From contig NZ_CP089291.1 in assembly GCF_022818495.1 (NCBI RefSeq), forward strand, positions 4,109,501 through 4,173,500: DNA of 64,000 nucleotides, written 5' to 3'. The stretch's first letter is position 1; each line of letters starts with the position of its first letter. The position numbers and the translations under genes were made by a program. Source of the stretch: Fodinisporobacter ferrooxydans (GTDB taxonomy: Bacteria; Bacillota; Bacilli; Tumebacillales; MYW30-H2). The notes under the pieces were generated by a model that saw only the letters and a program-made list of their open reading frames with translations, was not told where the DNA came from and made no database searches. Positions 35,001 to 45,347 of the stretch are shown one piece after another.

Positions 35001-35296
35001 CACTCCGCACTCATAACTGAATTACAAAAAATCAATTTGCCCTTAACCCAAGGTTAAAGGGGAAGACATCTAACTTCTTGAAGAATTAAAACAACCGAAT
35101 GCATAGGCTTTTTTACATTTTTGATGACCACTTGACTTCCCCACCATCCAGAGCTAAACTAACACCAATTCATCGGAATGGCTGGAGTTCGTCGCTATGG
35201 CGCGAAAAAGTTTGTCACAGTTGTACCTTCCAGTTGGAAGGCTTTTTGGGGTGTTCGCATCGAATACGAACACCGTCAGCCCAGTCGTGGCGCGGC
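35001..35296. other. spacer between accessory zone and spo0A, with a plus-strand terminator-like stem
   Basis: CCTTCC-AGTT-GGAAGG followed by CTTTTT (35226-35247) would terminate plus-strand transcripts. A second stem, GTGTTCG/CGAACAC, follows at 35251-35273. A plus-strand open frame through here runs into spo0A antisense and is not credible. This is the junction to the conserved backbone. Confidence 0.45.
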
Positions 35297-36133
35297 TTAC
35301 GAGATTTTTGCCTCTATCCTTAGCTTATCCGCCACCATCGCTATAAATTCCGAATTGGTAGGTTTTGCCTTGCTCATGCTGACCGTGTATCCGAATACAT
35401 TGCGGATCGCTTCGCTGTTGCCGCGGCCCCAGGCGACTTCGATGGCATGGCGAATAGCGCGCTCCACACGGCTTGGAGTAGTGTTGTATTTGTCGGCGAT
35501 TTTGGGATATAAGACTTTGGTGATCGAGCCGAGGATCTCCACATCGCGGAAGACCATGCCGATCGCTTCTCTTAGATAATGATAGCCTTTGATGTGTGCA
35601 GGCACACCGATTTCATGAATGATCGTCGTGATGTTGGCGTCGACTGTGTTGCGTACATTGGATTGTCTTGCTGAGCCGTGATTGGAACGCATGACATTGG
35701 AAATAACGGTAGGAATCGTAGCCTGAGCCTGAACAGGGGAATTTGAAACCTGTGCAGTATTGCGAACGACTTGCCGAATCCGGTTCGCTAAAATGTCCAT
35801 ATCAAAAGGTTTTAGAATGTAATACGCAGCGCCAAGTTCTACTGCACGTTTTGTGATATTCTCTTGACCAAAAGCGGTTAACATGATGATTTGCGGTACA
35901 GGGAATATGTTCATCGCCTGTATTTTTTCCAAAACGCCTATTCCGTCTAATACAGGCATGATAATATCCAGAATAATTACATCTGGCACCACATGTTCAA
36001 TATAGTCCAAAACATCCTGGCCGTTGTGAACGACAGCCATTACATCCATATCCTCTTGCTCCATTACAAATTCCTTTAGCAACTCAGCAAATTCCTTGTT
36101 GTCATCCGCAATTAAGACTTGTATTTGACGCAC
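35297..36133 (-). CDS. spo0A: sporulation master regulator Spo0A
   Basis: The response regulator at the end of the phosphorelay. The receiver domain (residues 1-125) has the acidic pocket DDN, phospho-acceptor Asp in [14 protein letters not shown], Thr in MLTAFG and Lys in ILKPFD. The C-terminal DNA-binding domain has the Spo0A signature [19 protein letters not shown] and the sigma-A contact region. The 278 residues are slightly longer than in B. subtilis. GTG 36133 has GGAGGAC upstream. It stands downstream of spoIVB as in all Bacilli. Confidence 0.97.
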   Translation of the reverse strand: MRQIQVLIADDNKEFAELLKEFVMEQEDMDVMAVVHNGQDVLDYIEHVVPDVIILDIIMPVLDGIGVLEKIQAMNIFPVPQIIMLTAFGQENITKRAVELGAAYYILKPFDMDILANRIRQVVRNTAQVSNSPVQAQATIPTVISNVMRSNHGSARQSNVRNTVDANITTIIHEIGVPAHIKGYHYLREAIGMVFRDVEILGSITKVLYPKIADKYNTTPSRVERAIRHAIEVAWGRGNSEAIRNVFGYTVSMSKAKPTNSEFIAMVADKLRIEAKIS

Positions 36134-36226
36134 CCTTAGTCCTCCTCAATTCATATAAGTTCGCCTTATGTATGATCGTTCTTGGGTGAAAATAAATAGT
36201 CAATCATCATTCACTTCTGTATCAAC

Positions 36227-36263
36227 ATCGTGTATGTACATGTCATAAAATCGTGTATGTACA
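36227..36263. repeat. 14-bp direct repeat upstream of spo0A
   Basis: ATCGTGTATGTACA occurs at 36227-36240 and again, identical, at 36250-36263 (23-bp period, about two helical turns). It lies about 100 bp upstream of the spo0A start, where a regulator could bind. No known site matches. Confidence 0.6.
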
Positions 36264-36299
36264 ATTCATAAATGTGCATTTCATTCACCTTGAAAAATA

Positions 36300-36306
36300 T
36301 TCGACA
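36300..36306 (-). promoter_or_regulatory. Spo0A box core
   Basis: TGTCGAA on the minus strand, a perfect match to the 0A-box core, about 170 bp upstream of the spo0A start codon. A second core lies at 36461-36467. Confidence 0.55.
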
Positions 36307-36857
36307 AAGATAGGTTTCATCCTTCAAAATCATTTCGAAATATTGGAAATATTATCTGACGGAATTCTACAATAAATCTTCAACAACCATTTTCTCTCAA
36401 TCCACATATAGTGATACCGTGTTTAATAATTCTTGCTCTTACACTAGAATATCGATAATTTGTCGAAAAATCTACACGCAATCACATCTTTTTGTCGGTT
36501 TTTTTCTGCATTTCTAAAAGATTAATAAAGATTTCAAAACGAATTTTCCCACCGGAAATTTTTTCAAACAGCCCCATGTTTCTTACAAAATGTCGTTCCT
36601 TATCAGCAAGCCATTTCCTTATTAAAAGGATTCGAATGAATAAAAAACGCCCCATCCAGGGGGCTTATTTTTCTGTTTGTAATTTTCGATTAGATTACAT
36701 TTTATTTCGATCTTAATTTCACTTCTGTTTGTTAATTTCACTTCTGGCCGTTTATTTAATTTAATTTAATTTTAACTAGGATTGTTTATTTATTCTCTTG
36801 CATTCCAATATATTCAAATCGCATCGATTTACAACCAATTTCTTTTGAAGCGCCGAT

Positions 36858-38222
36858 TCAGGAAGCATCTGCATGTACAAGTGTGTTTGGAACGGAAGCA
36901 GTTGCACCTGTTTGTGATTCCCGCGTTTGAACGCCCGCTTCATTTAACATCCATTCGATATAAACTCCATATCCTTGTGTCGGATCATTGACAAACACAT
37001 GTGTAACAGCGCCGACTAATTTTCCGTCCTGTAAAATGGGACTTCCGCTCATGCCTTGTACAATTCCCCCTGTTTTATTGAGCAAGCGGGGATCTGTAAC
37101 TTTGAGTACCATGCTTTTTGTCGCCGGGCTCTCTTGTTTAAACACGTTTACGATCTGAATATCGAATTGTTCTACTTTCTGTCCTTTGATAACCGTTAAA
37201 ATTTTTGCAGGACCTACATGAACCTCATCCGGCAAAGCAATCGGAACCTCTTTTGACGCATAGGCATGATCCGGGTTGTCCTGCATGCTGCCAAAGACGC
37301 CAAAGTCACTGTTTTTCTTGATTTCACCTAATACATGATCTTCGTCAATAAATACTCCCCGTTTTTCGCCGGGTTGACCACTTTCGCCTTTATTGATGGA
37401 GGTTACGCTGGCATGTATCACTTTTCCGGTTCCTTGAATCGGCTGACCGGTATCCGCATCTGTAATCACATGACCCAATGCTCCAAACACGTGATGTTTG
37501 GGATCATAAAATGTTAACGTTCCAACACCGGCTGCCGAATCGCGAATATACAATCCGATCCGATAGCGATTGCTTTCTTTATCAAGAATGGGCAATAGCT
37601 TGGTTTTGACCAACTCTTCATGTCTTTGAATGGTAAGCACCATCTCTTGATGATTCTCGCCCGCTTGTTGAATCCATTTCGCGACTTGATCGACGTTTTT
37701 TACTGTTTTTCCATCAATTTCTGTTATGACATCACCGATGCGAATATTGGCTTGTTCTGCCGGTGATATTGTTTTTACACCATCGCGTACCAAATTGTAT
37801 CCAACAACCATAATTCCTTTTGAATGGATTTTGACACCAATCGATTGACCGCCGGGAATGACTTTCAAGTCTGGCACCACATGCACTTGTACTGTTTTCA
37901 ACGGTATAACCCCGAATAATTTAAGAACAACGCTCGTATTGCCTGTCGATTCGGATTGTAAATGTAAAGGTTGACGCAAATCTGCCAACACTTCTCGCGC
38001 ATGTTGTCCGTTTACCGCCACCACTTTGTCATCTGTACTCGTGACTGTCGCACTCACAGGCATGTCCAGATTCAAATTCCTATGTGTTCCTTGTTTCATC
38101 ATCAATTGGTCCGGTGTGCCGATGAGATGTTGAACGGGCGGGGACCAACAAAGTGCTAAAAACAATCCTGAGACAATGAGGCCGATTCGTTTTTTTAGCT
38201 GAAATGTTTCCAAGCAATTCAC
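36858..38222 (-). CDS. spoIVB: SpoIVB serine peptidase
   Basis: A forespore-secreted S55 peptidase that cleaves SpoIVFA to trigger pro-sigma-K processing in the mother cell. The 454 residues include an N-terminal membrane segment (RIGLIVSGLFLALCW), a PDZ domain (IRIGDVITEIDGKTVKNVDQ) and the catalytic part with His in VFGALGHVITD and the nucleophile Ser in VQGMSGSPILQDG. Its place between recN and spo0A is conserved in Bacilli. The start is uncertain (GTG 38222 or TTG nine bases later). A sigma-G promoter is expected but was not found by eye. Confidence 0.95.
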   Translation of the reverse strand: MNCLETFQLKKRIGLIVSGLFLALCWSPPVQHLIGTPDQLMMKQGTHRNLNLDMPVSATVTSTDDKVVAVNGQHAREVLADLRQPLHLQSESTGNTSVVLKLFGVIPLKTVQVHVVPDLKVIPGGQSIGVKIHSKGIMVVGYNLVRDGVKTISPAEQANIRIGDVITEIDGKTVKNVDQVAKWIQQAGENHQEMVLTIQRHEELVKTKLLPILDKESNRYRIGLYIRDSAAGVGTLTFYDPKHHVFGALGHVITDADTGQPIQGTGKVIHASVTSINKGESGQPGEKRGVFIDEDHVLGEIKKNSDFGVFGSMQDNPDHAYASKEVPIALPDEVHVGPAKILTVIKGQKVEQFDIQIVNVFKQESPATKSMVLKVTDPRLLNKTGGIVQGMSGSPILQDGKLVGAVTHVFVNDPTQGYGVYIEWMLNEAGVQTRESQTGATASVPNTLVHADAS

Positions 38223-38358
38223 GCTCCTCTTCCCGGTCTACACCTCCGCTGTTAGCAGAAACAATAGTGAATGGAGTTGTGCTAATAACCTACCCATTAA
38301 ATAGGTCGACCATCCGACGAAAAACATGCCACCAACGTGTAATCCATACATGTAAAGT

Positions 38359-38386
38359 GAAAAAAAAACAGACCTTGAAAGGTCTG
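38359..38386 (-). terminator. terminator after recN
   Basis: A CAGACCT/AGGTCTG stem with a four-base loop (38369-38386) is followed on the minus strand by a nine-U tract. It lies about 85 bp past the recN stop and isolates spoIVB from readthrough. Confidence 0.85.
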
Positions 38387-38470
38387 CCTGCTTCATCAGC
38401 TTTTCCACACTTCCCACGAACAAAACTGCCAAAGCCTTTTTCGATCACGGCTGTTCTGCAAGAGGAAACT

Positions 38471-40216
38471 TCAGCTTGCCTTGACTTCTTTGGCAAAGTG
38501 CAGCATTTCCAATGCATGTTGGCGAGTCGTATCTGTCAATTCTGCACCGCTTAGCATTCTCGCCAATTCTTCCACTTGCTGCTCTTGTGATAACGGAGTT
38601 ACATCCGTTCGCGTACGATCAGCCGTAGAGAATTTGGCAATCAAAAAATGCGTATCGGCCATACAAGCGACCTGTGGCAAATGTGTGACACATAAGACTT
38701 GTTTGCTTTTTGCCAAAATTGCCAGACGTTCTGCTACTGATTGCGCGGCTCGACCGCTAATCCCGGTGTCCACTTCATCAAAAATGAGTGTCGGGATGCC
38801 GTCACGGTCTGCCAGAACGGTTTTTAATGCCAACATCGTCCGCGACAATTCTCCGCCTGAAGCAATTTTGGACAAAGCACGCAAAGGTTCTCCCGGATTC
38901 GGGGAAAACAAAAATTCTACGTGGTCTATACCTGATGAAGAGACACGAACATTTCTCTCTTCTATTAGGATACCCCGTTTATCCAAAACTTCTTCAATCC
39001 GAATCGAAAATTGTGTGCGCGGCATCATAAGTGCCTGCAGTTCCGTTTCCATGCGCTTTTCCAATTGGGATGCGAAGCGTTTCCGCTGTTCCGATAATTG
39101 TTTGGCTGCATGTGCAACGCTCTTTTCCATCTCTCGAATCTTGATTTCAAATTCTGCAAGTGTTTGATCATGATGAAGAAGTTGATTGTATTCTGCCCGA
39201 ATCGTTTCCAAATACGCAAGGATTTCCTCCGCATTTGCGCCGTATTTCTTTTGAAGCCGATGATATGCTGCCAGTCGGTCTTCGATCACATCCAGCCGGC
39301 TTGGATTAAACTCGATTTTATCCCGATATTCCCGCAATTGAAAAGTGGCTTCTTCCAACTGCAATTCTGCCGACTGCAAAAGTTCGCCGACTGTCTCCAA
39401 TGGTTCATCCAAATGCTTGACATTTTGCATCGTTTGCACCGTTTGATGAATGAGCTCCAACAGAGATTTTTGCCTGCCGCCGCTTGCACCGCTGTACAAT
39501 AGGTCATATGTATTGGAAGCGGCGGAATACAACCGTTCGGCAGACGCCAAGCGTTTTTTCTCCGTTTCCAATTGCTCTTCTTCGCCAGATTTGATGCCAA
39601 TGCTTTCAATTTCATTTACTTGAAACGAAAGCATATCGATTCGCTGCTGCCGCTCTTTTTCGCCCATTTTTGCTTTTTCATAAGCGGTCTTTACACTCGC
39701 ATATGTATCATATAGCTGCTTCATCTTGTCAATCAACGGTTCCAGCGATTCACCGCCAAATTGATCAATCACGGTCAATTGTTCTTCCCCATGTTGAAGG
39801 GTTTGGTGTTCGTGTTGACCATGGACATGAATCAAAGATTCCGTAAGCTGTCGAAGCGCTTGCGTTGTTACCAATCGTCCATTGCAGCGGCTGGTGGTTT
39901 TTCCACTGGCGGAGATTTCGCGTACCAGGATAAAACTTTGCGAGAAATCCCAGTCGATGCCGTATTGTTCACAGATCGCTGCGATGGAAGAAACCATTTC
40001 TTTCTCCACATCAAAAGAAGCTTCCACAATCGCTTTGTCACAGCCGGTGCGAACAAAATCGGCAGAGGCCCGTCCACCCATGATCATACCGATGGCGTCG
40101 AGCACAATCGACTTCCCGGCACCTGTTTCACCCGTCAGAATATTGAGTCCACTGGAAAAGCGGATACGAACTTCTTCAATCAAGGCAAAATTTCGAACAT
40201 ATAATTCTTGCAGCAT
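38471..40216 (-). CDS. recN: DNA repair protein RecN
   Basis: An SMC-like ATPase acting in double-strand-break repair. Of 581 residues, Walker A is GETGAGKSIVLDAIG near residue 30, two coiled-coil arms fill the middle, the signature is IASGGELSRTMLALK, and Walker B is TLIFDEVDTGISG. Length is as expected. ATG 40216 has AAGGAG upstream. It follows argR by 29 bp in the conserved tlyA-nadK-argR-recN run. Confidence 0.96.
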   Translation of the reverse strand: MLQELYVRNFALIEEVRIRFSSGLNILTGETGAGKSIVLDAIGMIMGGRASADFVRTGCDKAIVEASFDVEKEMVSSIAAICEQYGIDWDFSQSFILVREISASGKTTSRCNGRLVTTQALRQLTESLIHVHGQHEHQTLQHGEEQLTVIDQFGGESLEPLIDKMKQLYDTYASVKTAYEKAKMGEKERQQRIDMLSFQVNEIESIGIKSGEEEQLETEKKRLASAERLYSAASNTYDLLYSGASGGRQKSLLELIHQTVQTMQNVKHLDEPLETVGELLQSAELQLEEATFQLREYRDKIEFNPSRLDVIEDRLAAYHRLQKKYGANAEEILAYLETIRAEYNQLLHHDQTLAEFEIKIREMEKSVAHAAKQLSEQRKRFASQLEKRMETELQALMMPRTQFSIRIEEVLDKRGILIEERNVRVSSSGIDHVEFLFSPNPGEPLRALSKIASGGELSRTMLALKTVLADRDGIPTLIFDEVDTGISGRAAQSVAERLAILAKSKQVLCVTHLPQVACMADTHFLIAKFSTADRTRTDVTPLSQEQQVEELARMLSGAELTDTTRQHALEMLHFAKEVKAS

Positions 40217-40245
40217 CTAACGTATCACTCCTTTTGATACGCATG

Positions 40246-40689
40246 TTATAGATAATTTAAAATACGTTCTGTAATGTCTTCCGCCATTTCATTCGTTTTG
40301 CAAATTAATAAAATCGTATCGTCTCCGGCAATGGTACCCATGATATCCCAGTCCATGGCATCCAACAATGCACCGACCGCTTGTGCGTTTCCTGGCAGCA
40401 TGCGGATCACGATTAAGTTGTTTGCCCGGTCAATCGTAACAAATGCGTCCATCAGCAATCGTTTCAGCTTTAATTCCGGGTTATATTTGGGTTCCGCAGG
40501 CAGCGAATACTTGTATCTCCCATCGTCCATCGGCACTTTGACCAAATGGAGTTCTTTGATATCTCTGGAAACTGTAGCCTGTGTCACAGTAAACCCTAAC
40601 TCACTCAACATATCTACCAATTCTTCTTGCGTCTCGATTGCATGTTGTGTGATCAATTCCCGGATTTTCAGAAGTCTATGCCCCTTCAT
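40246..40689 (-). CDS. argR: arginine repressor ArgR/AhrC
   Basis: A hexameric regulator of arginine synthesis and breakdown genes. The N-terminal winged helix reads [21 protein letters not shown], then [19 protein letters not shown]. The C-terminal arginine-binding oligomerisation domain ends with [14 protein letters not shown]. The length (147 residues) is typical. It overlaps the NAD kinase gene by 4 bp. Confidence 0.96.
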   Translation of the reverse strand: MKGHRLLKIRELITQHAIETQEELVDMLSELGFTVTQATVSRDIKELHLVKVPMDDGRYKYSLPAEPKYNPELKLKRLLMDAFVTIDRANNLIVIRMLPGNAQAVGALLDAMDWDIMGTIAGDDTILLICKTNEMAEDITERILNYL

Positions 40690-41576
40690 TCATTTCCCTC
40701 ACATCTCTGCTCACTCATTGGATTCATATGAAGTTTGGTGCGCAAAACATTGAAGAACCCACGTTCCTGCCATTTTACAAGCAACGTCGAGCAAGTGGAT
40801 TTGCGCACCAGTATCACATCATTGCATTGGATTGGAACATTGACCTGACCGTCAACCGTTAGGCCAATATCGTTATGCGTACTGCATACTTCCACTTTTA
40901 CCGTCTGTTCCCCTGAAACTAAAAACGGACGGGAAACGAGAGTGTGCGGGCTGATCGGCGTAACCACAATCGCATTCATTTGGGGACTGACGATAGGACC
41001 GCCACATGACAAGGAATAAGCCGTCGAGCCGGTTGGCGATGAAACGATCACTCCGTCTCCGCTATATTCGTCCACGTACATCGAGTCGACGAACACCCGT
41101 ACGTTTACCATCCGCCCGAACGAGCGTTTGGCAATCCCTACATCGTTTAAGCCAATCCATGTACCGATCGATTTTCCTTCCCGAACCACTTCCACTTCGA
41201 GCATCAAGCGTTCTTCCAAGGAATAATCCCTGCGTATGATGCGTTCGATTGCTTTATGTAAATCTTTCGGTTCCGCTTCCGCCAAAAATCCCAAATGCCC
41301 GAGATTGATTCCGAGAACTGGCAATTTTGCATGCGCCAACTGTCTTGCGACACCTAGCAGCGTACCGTCTCCGCCTAAAACAAACACAAGATCGACGGAA
41401 TGGGCGAATTCATGAACGGGCAACTGAATATCCGACCTGCCCAGAGCTTTTGCCGTTTCAGCCTCCACATACACTTTTTCGCCATTTCCCTCGATGATCT
41501 GAATGATTTCTCGTGAAATCTCAAATGCTCTTGGTTTGGAGCGATTGACGATTAAACCAATCCGAGTCAAAGCCAC
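40686..41576 (-). CDS. nadK: NAD kinase
   Basis: Phosphorylates NAD+ to NADP+. [17 protein letters not shown] carries the GGDGT motif. GLNDVGI-type LNDVGIAK, the [15 protein letters not shown] loop and LTVDGQ follow. The open frame can be read from 41642, but the extra 22 residues lack a ribosome site. GTG 41576 (behind GGAAAGG) starting [15 protein letters not shown] fits the family better. The neighbours tlyA and argR are the standard context. Confidence 0.92.
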   Translation of the reverse strand: MALTRIGLIVNRSKPRAFEISREIIQIIEGNGEKVYVEAETAKALGRSDIQLPVHEFAHSVDLVFVLGGDGTLLGVARQLAHAKLPVLGINLGHLGFLAEAEPKDLHKAIERIIRRDYSLEERLMLEVEVVREGKSIGTWIGLNDVGIAKRSFGRMVNVRVFVDSMYVDEYSGDGVIVSSPTGSTAYSLSCGGPIVSPQMNAIVVTPISPHTLVSRPFLVSGEQTVKVEVCSTHNDIGLTVDGQVNVPIQCNDVILVRKSTCSTLLVKWQERGFFNVLRTKLHMNPMSEQRCEGNE

Positions 41577-41654
41577 CACGACCTTTCCGACCTTCGAAAC
41601 ACCTGTTTTTGCAAATCCCTTTGAAAATGCCGACACATGCAAACAAATTACGTT

Positions 41655-42212
41655 TTAGGATTTCTTTGACAAGACCAGAGAAATCCCCAAAACCAAGCCG
41701 GTCAAAAACCATCCCAGGCTTTTTTTCCAGACTCTTTTCTTGCGATCGATCAGAGGATGTTCAAAATCAAAGGACACCTTCGTCAAATGTCCGGTTTCTA
41801 TATTTACGAACAACACACCGTCTGCCTGGTAAAGCAAAAACAGCGGGAATAGTTCCTGCCGAATGGAAACTCCGTTCAATCGCGAATTCCCCGGCTTTTG
41901 CAAGCGTTTTTTGACAACATAGAGCTTGTCTGCTTTTTCGGCGAGTCCATCGATTTGAAACGAACTGCTTATTTCCTTATCTCCGTATTGAATGTTTACC
42001 AAATGGCGTTCTGCCGGTTGGATAGATTCATAACCATGTGATGCCAAAAGAGCTTCCAATTCTGTTGACCGTTTGGCAGGCACCGCTTTGTTCCCTTGTT
42101 TTTTTGCAAGCCTGCGCACGCGAGCCGCTTTCTTTGCCAGCATGCGATACAGGATGTAAATGGATCCAACAATCAGAATGATACTGATCATAATATCGCG
42201 GGTCTGTATCAT
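41655..42212 (-). CDS. membrane protein of unknown function, two TM segments
   Basis: A protein of about 185 residues. An N-terminal membrane helix (IMISIILIVGSIYILYRML) is followed by a basic stretch (KKAARVRRLAKK), a soluble domain of about 110 residues with no motif I recognise, and a C-terminal helix (SLGWFLTGLVLGISLVL). ATG 42212 has AGAGGG upstream. It sits between tlyA and nadK, where most Bacilli have no gene, so it may be lineage-specific. Confidence 0.75.
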   Translation of the reverse strand: MIQTRDIMISIILIVGSIYILYRMLAKKAARVRRLAKKQGNKAVPAKRSTELEALLASHGYESIQPAERHLVNIQYGDKEISSSFQIDGLAEKADKLYVVKKRLQKPGNSRLNGVSIRQELFPLFLLYQADGVLFVNIETGHLTKVSFDFEHPLIDRKKRVWKKSLGWFLTGLVLGISLVLSKKS

Positions 42213-42279
42213 TCTTGTCACCGCCCTCTATCCTCATTCTTTTGTTTTTCGAGGTAAGGTGAATATTTCCTGCCGCTTT

Positions 42280-43161
42280 TTATGACTCTTCTTCATTCTT
42301 TTTTGCCAGTGCTTGATGAGCCTCTTCGACGACACGGTCGATCCATTCCGGGAGATCATCAGAAGTTGGCGGCTGTTGTTCCAAACGCCGTGTCTCCGGC
42401 GAATCTCCTGCAGGCGGATCTTGCTTCACAAGTTTTGCCAGAAATTCAATATTTCCATCACCGCCGGTGATCGGCGAAAATGTCAGCCCCTCGACAGTAA
42501 AATGATTCTGCTTTGCAGCGAGCAGGATCGTTTGCAATACTTCTTTATGTGTCTGTGCTTCACGTACAATGCCGTGTTTCCCAACTTTTTCCCGACCGGC
42601 TTCAAACTGTGGCTTGATCAGGGTCAGAAGGACGCCATCTGGTTCTAATATGTCAAAAATAATCGGCATTAATAACCGGATGGAAATAAAAGACACGTCC
42701 ATAACTGCTGTATTCGGCCTTGTCCCAGAGAGATCAGACAATTTCAAATGCCGGAAATTGGTTCGTTCCATCACGGTCACACGCGGATCTTGCCGCAACG
42801 ACCAAGCCAGTTGTCCATAGCCCACATCGACTGCATACACATGTGCTGCGCCATGTTGCAAGGCGCAATCGGTAAAGCCGCCTGTCGATACGCCGATGTC
42901 GATCACGATTTTCTCCGACATGTCGAATCCAAAGTAACGGAGAGCTTGCTCCAGCTTGCGCCCGCCGCGGCTGACATACGGATGGACTTCGCCTTTGAGG
43001 ACAATGTCTGCCGTTTGCAAAACTTTTGTGCCTGCTTTGTCGATCCGTTCACCGTTTACAACGACCAGTCCTGCCATGATTGCAGCTTTTGCCCGTTCCC
43101 GACTGGGATAAAATCCGCGATTGACCAATACAATATCAAGCCGTTCCTTGCTTCCTGCCAC
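42280..43161 (-). CDS. tlyA: TlyA-family rRNA 2'-O-methyltransferase / hemolysin A-like (YqxC)
   Basis: An N-terminal S4 RNA-binding domain (RLDIVLVNRGFYPSRERAK, then AGLVVVNGERIDKAG) precedes an FtsJ-like methyltransferase domain with VIDIGVSTGGFTDCAL as the SAM site and NTAVMDVSFISIRL. TlyA methylates ribosomal RNA in mycobacteria; in Bacilli the role is presumed similar. GTG 43161 follows AAAAGGAG. The length (293 residues) is a little over the norm because of an acidic tail. Confidence 0.93.
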   Translation of the reverse strand: MAGSKERLDIVLVNRGFYPSRERAKAAIMAGLVVVNGERIDKAGTKVLQTADIVLKGEVHPYVSRGGRKLEQALRYFGFDMSEKIVIDIGVSTGGFTDCALQHGAAHVYAVDVGYGQLAWSLRQDPRVTVMERTNFRHLKLSDLSGTRPNTAVMDVSFISIRLLMPIIFDILEPDGVLLTLIKPQFEAGREKVGKHGIVREAQTHKEVLQTILLAAKQNHFTVEGLTFSPITGGDGNIEFLAKLVKQDPPAGDSPETRRLEQQPPTSDDLPEWIDRVVEEAHQALAKKNEEES

Positions 43162-43207
43162 TGAAGATCTCCTTTTCTTTCGCTATTTTGCGGACGGATA
43201 GCAAAAG

Positions 43208-43233
43208 CCCCCGATCGTAAAAGGGATCGAGGG
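43208..43233 (-). terminator. terminator after dxs
   Basis: On the minus strand CCCTCGATC pairs with GATCGGGGG around an 8-nt loop, followed by CTTTTG. It lies 22 bp after the dxs stop and 47 bp before the tlyA start. Confidence 0.75.
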
Positions 43234-43254
43234 TTTCTGTCTATTCCCGTTTTC

Positions 43255-45129
43255 CTATGCGCGTTTTTTTCGTTTGGGCCATTGCATTTTTACAACTTCT
43301 GCAATTCCGTCCACATTCAATCCGATAGAATCCAACAATGCATCCCGCGACCCATGTTCAATAAATTGATCCGGAAGCCCCAGCAAATGCACATTCATAT
43401 CGGTAATGCCCTGTTGCGCATAAAATTCCAAAACCGCGCTTCCCATACCGCCTGCTACCGACGCTTCCTCCAATGTGACAATTCCCATTCTGCGCTTGGC
43501 CAAATCCAGCAGCAATTCCCGATCCAGTGGTTTTACAAATCGCATATTGACAACCATCGGGTGAATGCCTTCCGCTTCCAGCCGTTCTGCCGTCTGTTTT
43601 GCCAACTCCACCATCGGTCCCAACGCCAGCAATGCCAATTCTTTTCCGTCGCGGATGATTTCCGCTTTGCCCATTGGGATTTCTTTCAATTCCTGATCCA
43701 ACCGCACGCCCAAGCCGTCTGCGCGCGGGTAACGGACGGCGACAGGCCCACTTTGCCGCAAAGCCGTATACAGCATGTGCTGCAGTTCATTTTCATCTTT
43801 CGGCATCATGATCTGGATATTGGGAATCGCACGCATATAGGCGATATCAAACGCTCCCTGGTGTGTTTCTCCATCCGGACCGACAAGACCGGCTCGATCC
43901 ACCGCAAATACCACCGGCAAATTTTGAATGCAAATGTCATGAATCATTTGGTCGTATGCCCGCTGCAAAAATGTGGAATAGATCGCCAATACCGGCTTTA
44001 ATCCGCTGCAAGCCAATCCTGCGCACAAAGTAGCCGCATGTTGTTCGGCGATTCCCACATCGTAGCAACGGTCGGGAAATTGCTTATAGAAGGCATTGAG
44101 GCCGGAGCCGCTCAACATCGCAGGCGTAACGGCGACGACTCGTTCATCCGTCTCAGCCAGCCTGATCATCGTATTTGCAAATATGCTTGCGTAGCTTGGA
44201 GCCGGTGATTTCACGGCTGTCGGGCCTTTTGGCGGGCTGACTGCGTGAAATTTTTCCGGCGCATCTTCCGCGCTGGCATATCCCTTGCCCTTTTTTGTAA
44301 GCACATGCAACAATACAGGACCTTTCGTCTGTTTTGCCTGTTTGAGGGATTCGATCAGCGACGGCAGATCATGCCCATCAATCGGTCCGAGATAGGTGAA
44401 ACCGATTTCCTCAAACAGCATGCCGCTAACCATCAGATATTTCAGACTGTCTTTGACGCGCTCCAATGTTTTCAATACTTTATCGCCGATTGTCGGAATT
44501 TTATTCAACAAATGTTGAATGTCCGCTTTCGCCCTGGAATAGTACGGATCTGTCCGCAATTTCATCAGGTAGTTCGAGATCGCCCCGACATTCGGGGAAA
44601 TTGACATTTCATTGTCATTTAAAATGACCAGCATATCCTTTTTGATATGGCCAGCGTGATTCAACGCTTCAAACGCCATGCCGCCCGTCATCGCACCATC
44701 GCCGATGACCGCGATCACCTGATTTTTTTCGCCTTTCAAGTCGCGCCCGATCGCCATTCCCAAAGCGGCAGAAATCGACGTGCTGGCATGCCCGGTATCA
44801 AACATATCATGTTCACTTTCCGAACGTTTGGGAAACCCGGACATTCCTTTGTACATGCGCAAATGCTGAAATCCTTCTTTGCGCCCGGTCAATATCTTAT
44901 GTACATAGGATTGATGACCTACATCCCAAATGATCTTGTCAGAGGGCGAATCAAAAATATAATGCAACGCGATCGTCAATTCGACAACGCCCAAATTGGG
45001 CGCGAAATGTCCGCCTGTTTTTGTCACACTGTCGATAATAAATTGCCGTATTTCTTCTGCCAGCCGATGCAAATCCGGAAGGGAGAATTGCTTTATATCA
45101 GCGGGAGTATTTACCCGTTCTAGCAGCAC
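43255..45129 (-). CDS. dxs: 1-deoxy-D-xylulose-5-phosphate synthase
   Basis: A thiamine-diphosphate enzyme that condenses pyruvate and glyceraldehyde 3-phosphate, the entry step of the MEP isoprenoid pathway. HFAPNLGVVELT, WDVGHQSYVHK, the TPP motif GDGAMTGGMAFEALN and the transketolase pyrimidine domain (DVGIAEQHAATLCAG) are visible. GTG 45129 (VLLERVNTPADIKQF) with AGAGG 8 nt upstream gives a normal length of about 624 residues. The frame extends to 45252 without support. ispA nearby uses the pathway's products. Confidence 0.95.
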   Translation of the reverse strand: MLLERVNTPADIKQFSLPDLHRLAEEIRQFIIDSVTKTGGHFAPNLGVVELTIALHYIFDSPSDKIIWDVGHQSYVHKILTGRKEGFQHLRMYKGMSGFPKRSESEHDMFDTGHASTSISAALGMAIGRDLKGEKNQVIAVIGDGAMTGGMAFEALNHAGHIKKDMLVILNDNEMSISPNVGAISNYLMKLRTDPYYSRAKADIQHLLNKIPTIGDKVLKTLERVKDSLKYLMVSGMLFEEIGFTYLGPIDGHDLPSLIESLKQAKQTKGPVLLHVLTKKGKGYASAEDAPEKFHAVSPPKGPTAVKSPAPSYASIFANTMIRLAETDERVVAVTPAMLSGSGLNAFYKQFPDRCYDVGIAEQHAATLCAGLACSGLKPVLAIYSTFLQRAYDQMIHDICIQNLPVVFAVDRAGLVGPDGETHQGAFDIAYMRAIPNIQIMMPKDENELQHMLYTALRQSGPVAVRYPRADGLGVRLDQELKEIPMGKAEIIRDGKELALLALGPMVELAKQTAERLEAEGIHPMVVNMRFVKPLDRELLLDLAKRRMGIVTLEEASVAGGMGSAVLEFYAQQGITDMNVHLLGLPDQFIEHGSRDALLDSIGLNVDGIAEVVKMQWPKRKKRA

Positions 45130-45347
45130 GTAAACCGCCTCTTTCATCCATTGCTTGTTCGCTCTCCATACCTGTCTATTGTAATCCTTTGCAAAGACAG
45201 ATTGCAACGCCATTATATCAGGTACATACGTATTTATACAATAACACGACACGCCCGAAAGAAAACAACACCACCCGCAGTGTTGCCAACTTAGAATCTG
45301 GAGTGGTGCAAGAGTATTGTTTTCCCTACATTTCAGGATTCATGCTG

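Larger units (their letters stand above)
36134..36857. other. spo0A upstream region with Spo0A boxes and direct repeats
   Basis: A 724-bp non-coding interval, long for this locus. It contains two perfect 0A-box cores, TTCGACA at 36300-36306 and TGTCGAA at 36461-36467, which fit known autoregulation of spo0A by Spo0A-P. It also holds a 14-bp direct repeat near 36227-36263. An AGGTGAAT...GAATTG pair near 36290-36265 might be a sigma-H promoter but is a poor match. The part from 36500 to 36857 is AT-rich and featureless. Confidence 0.55.

Noticed and set aside
35178-35579. plus-strand frame of 133 residues
   Set aside because: More than half of it is antisense to spo0A and it contains two strong stem-loops; not a gene.
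45130-45252. longer N-terminus for Dxs starting at 45252
   Set aside because: The extra 41 residues have no family match; GTG 45129 has a well-placed ribosome site and gives the normal start.
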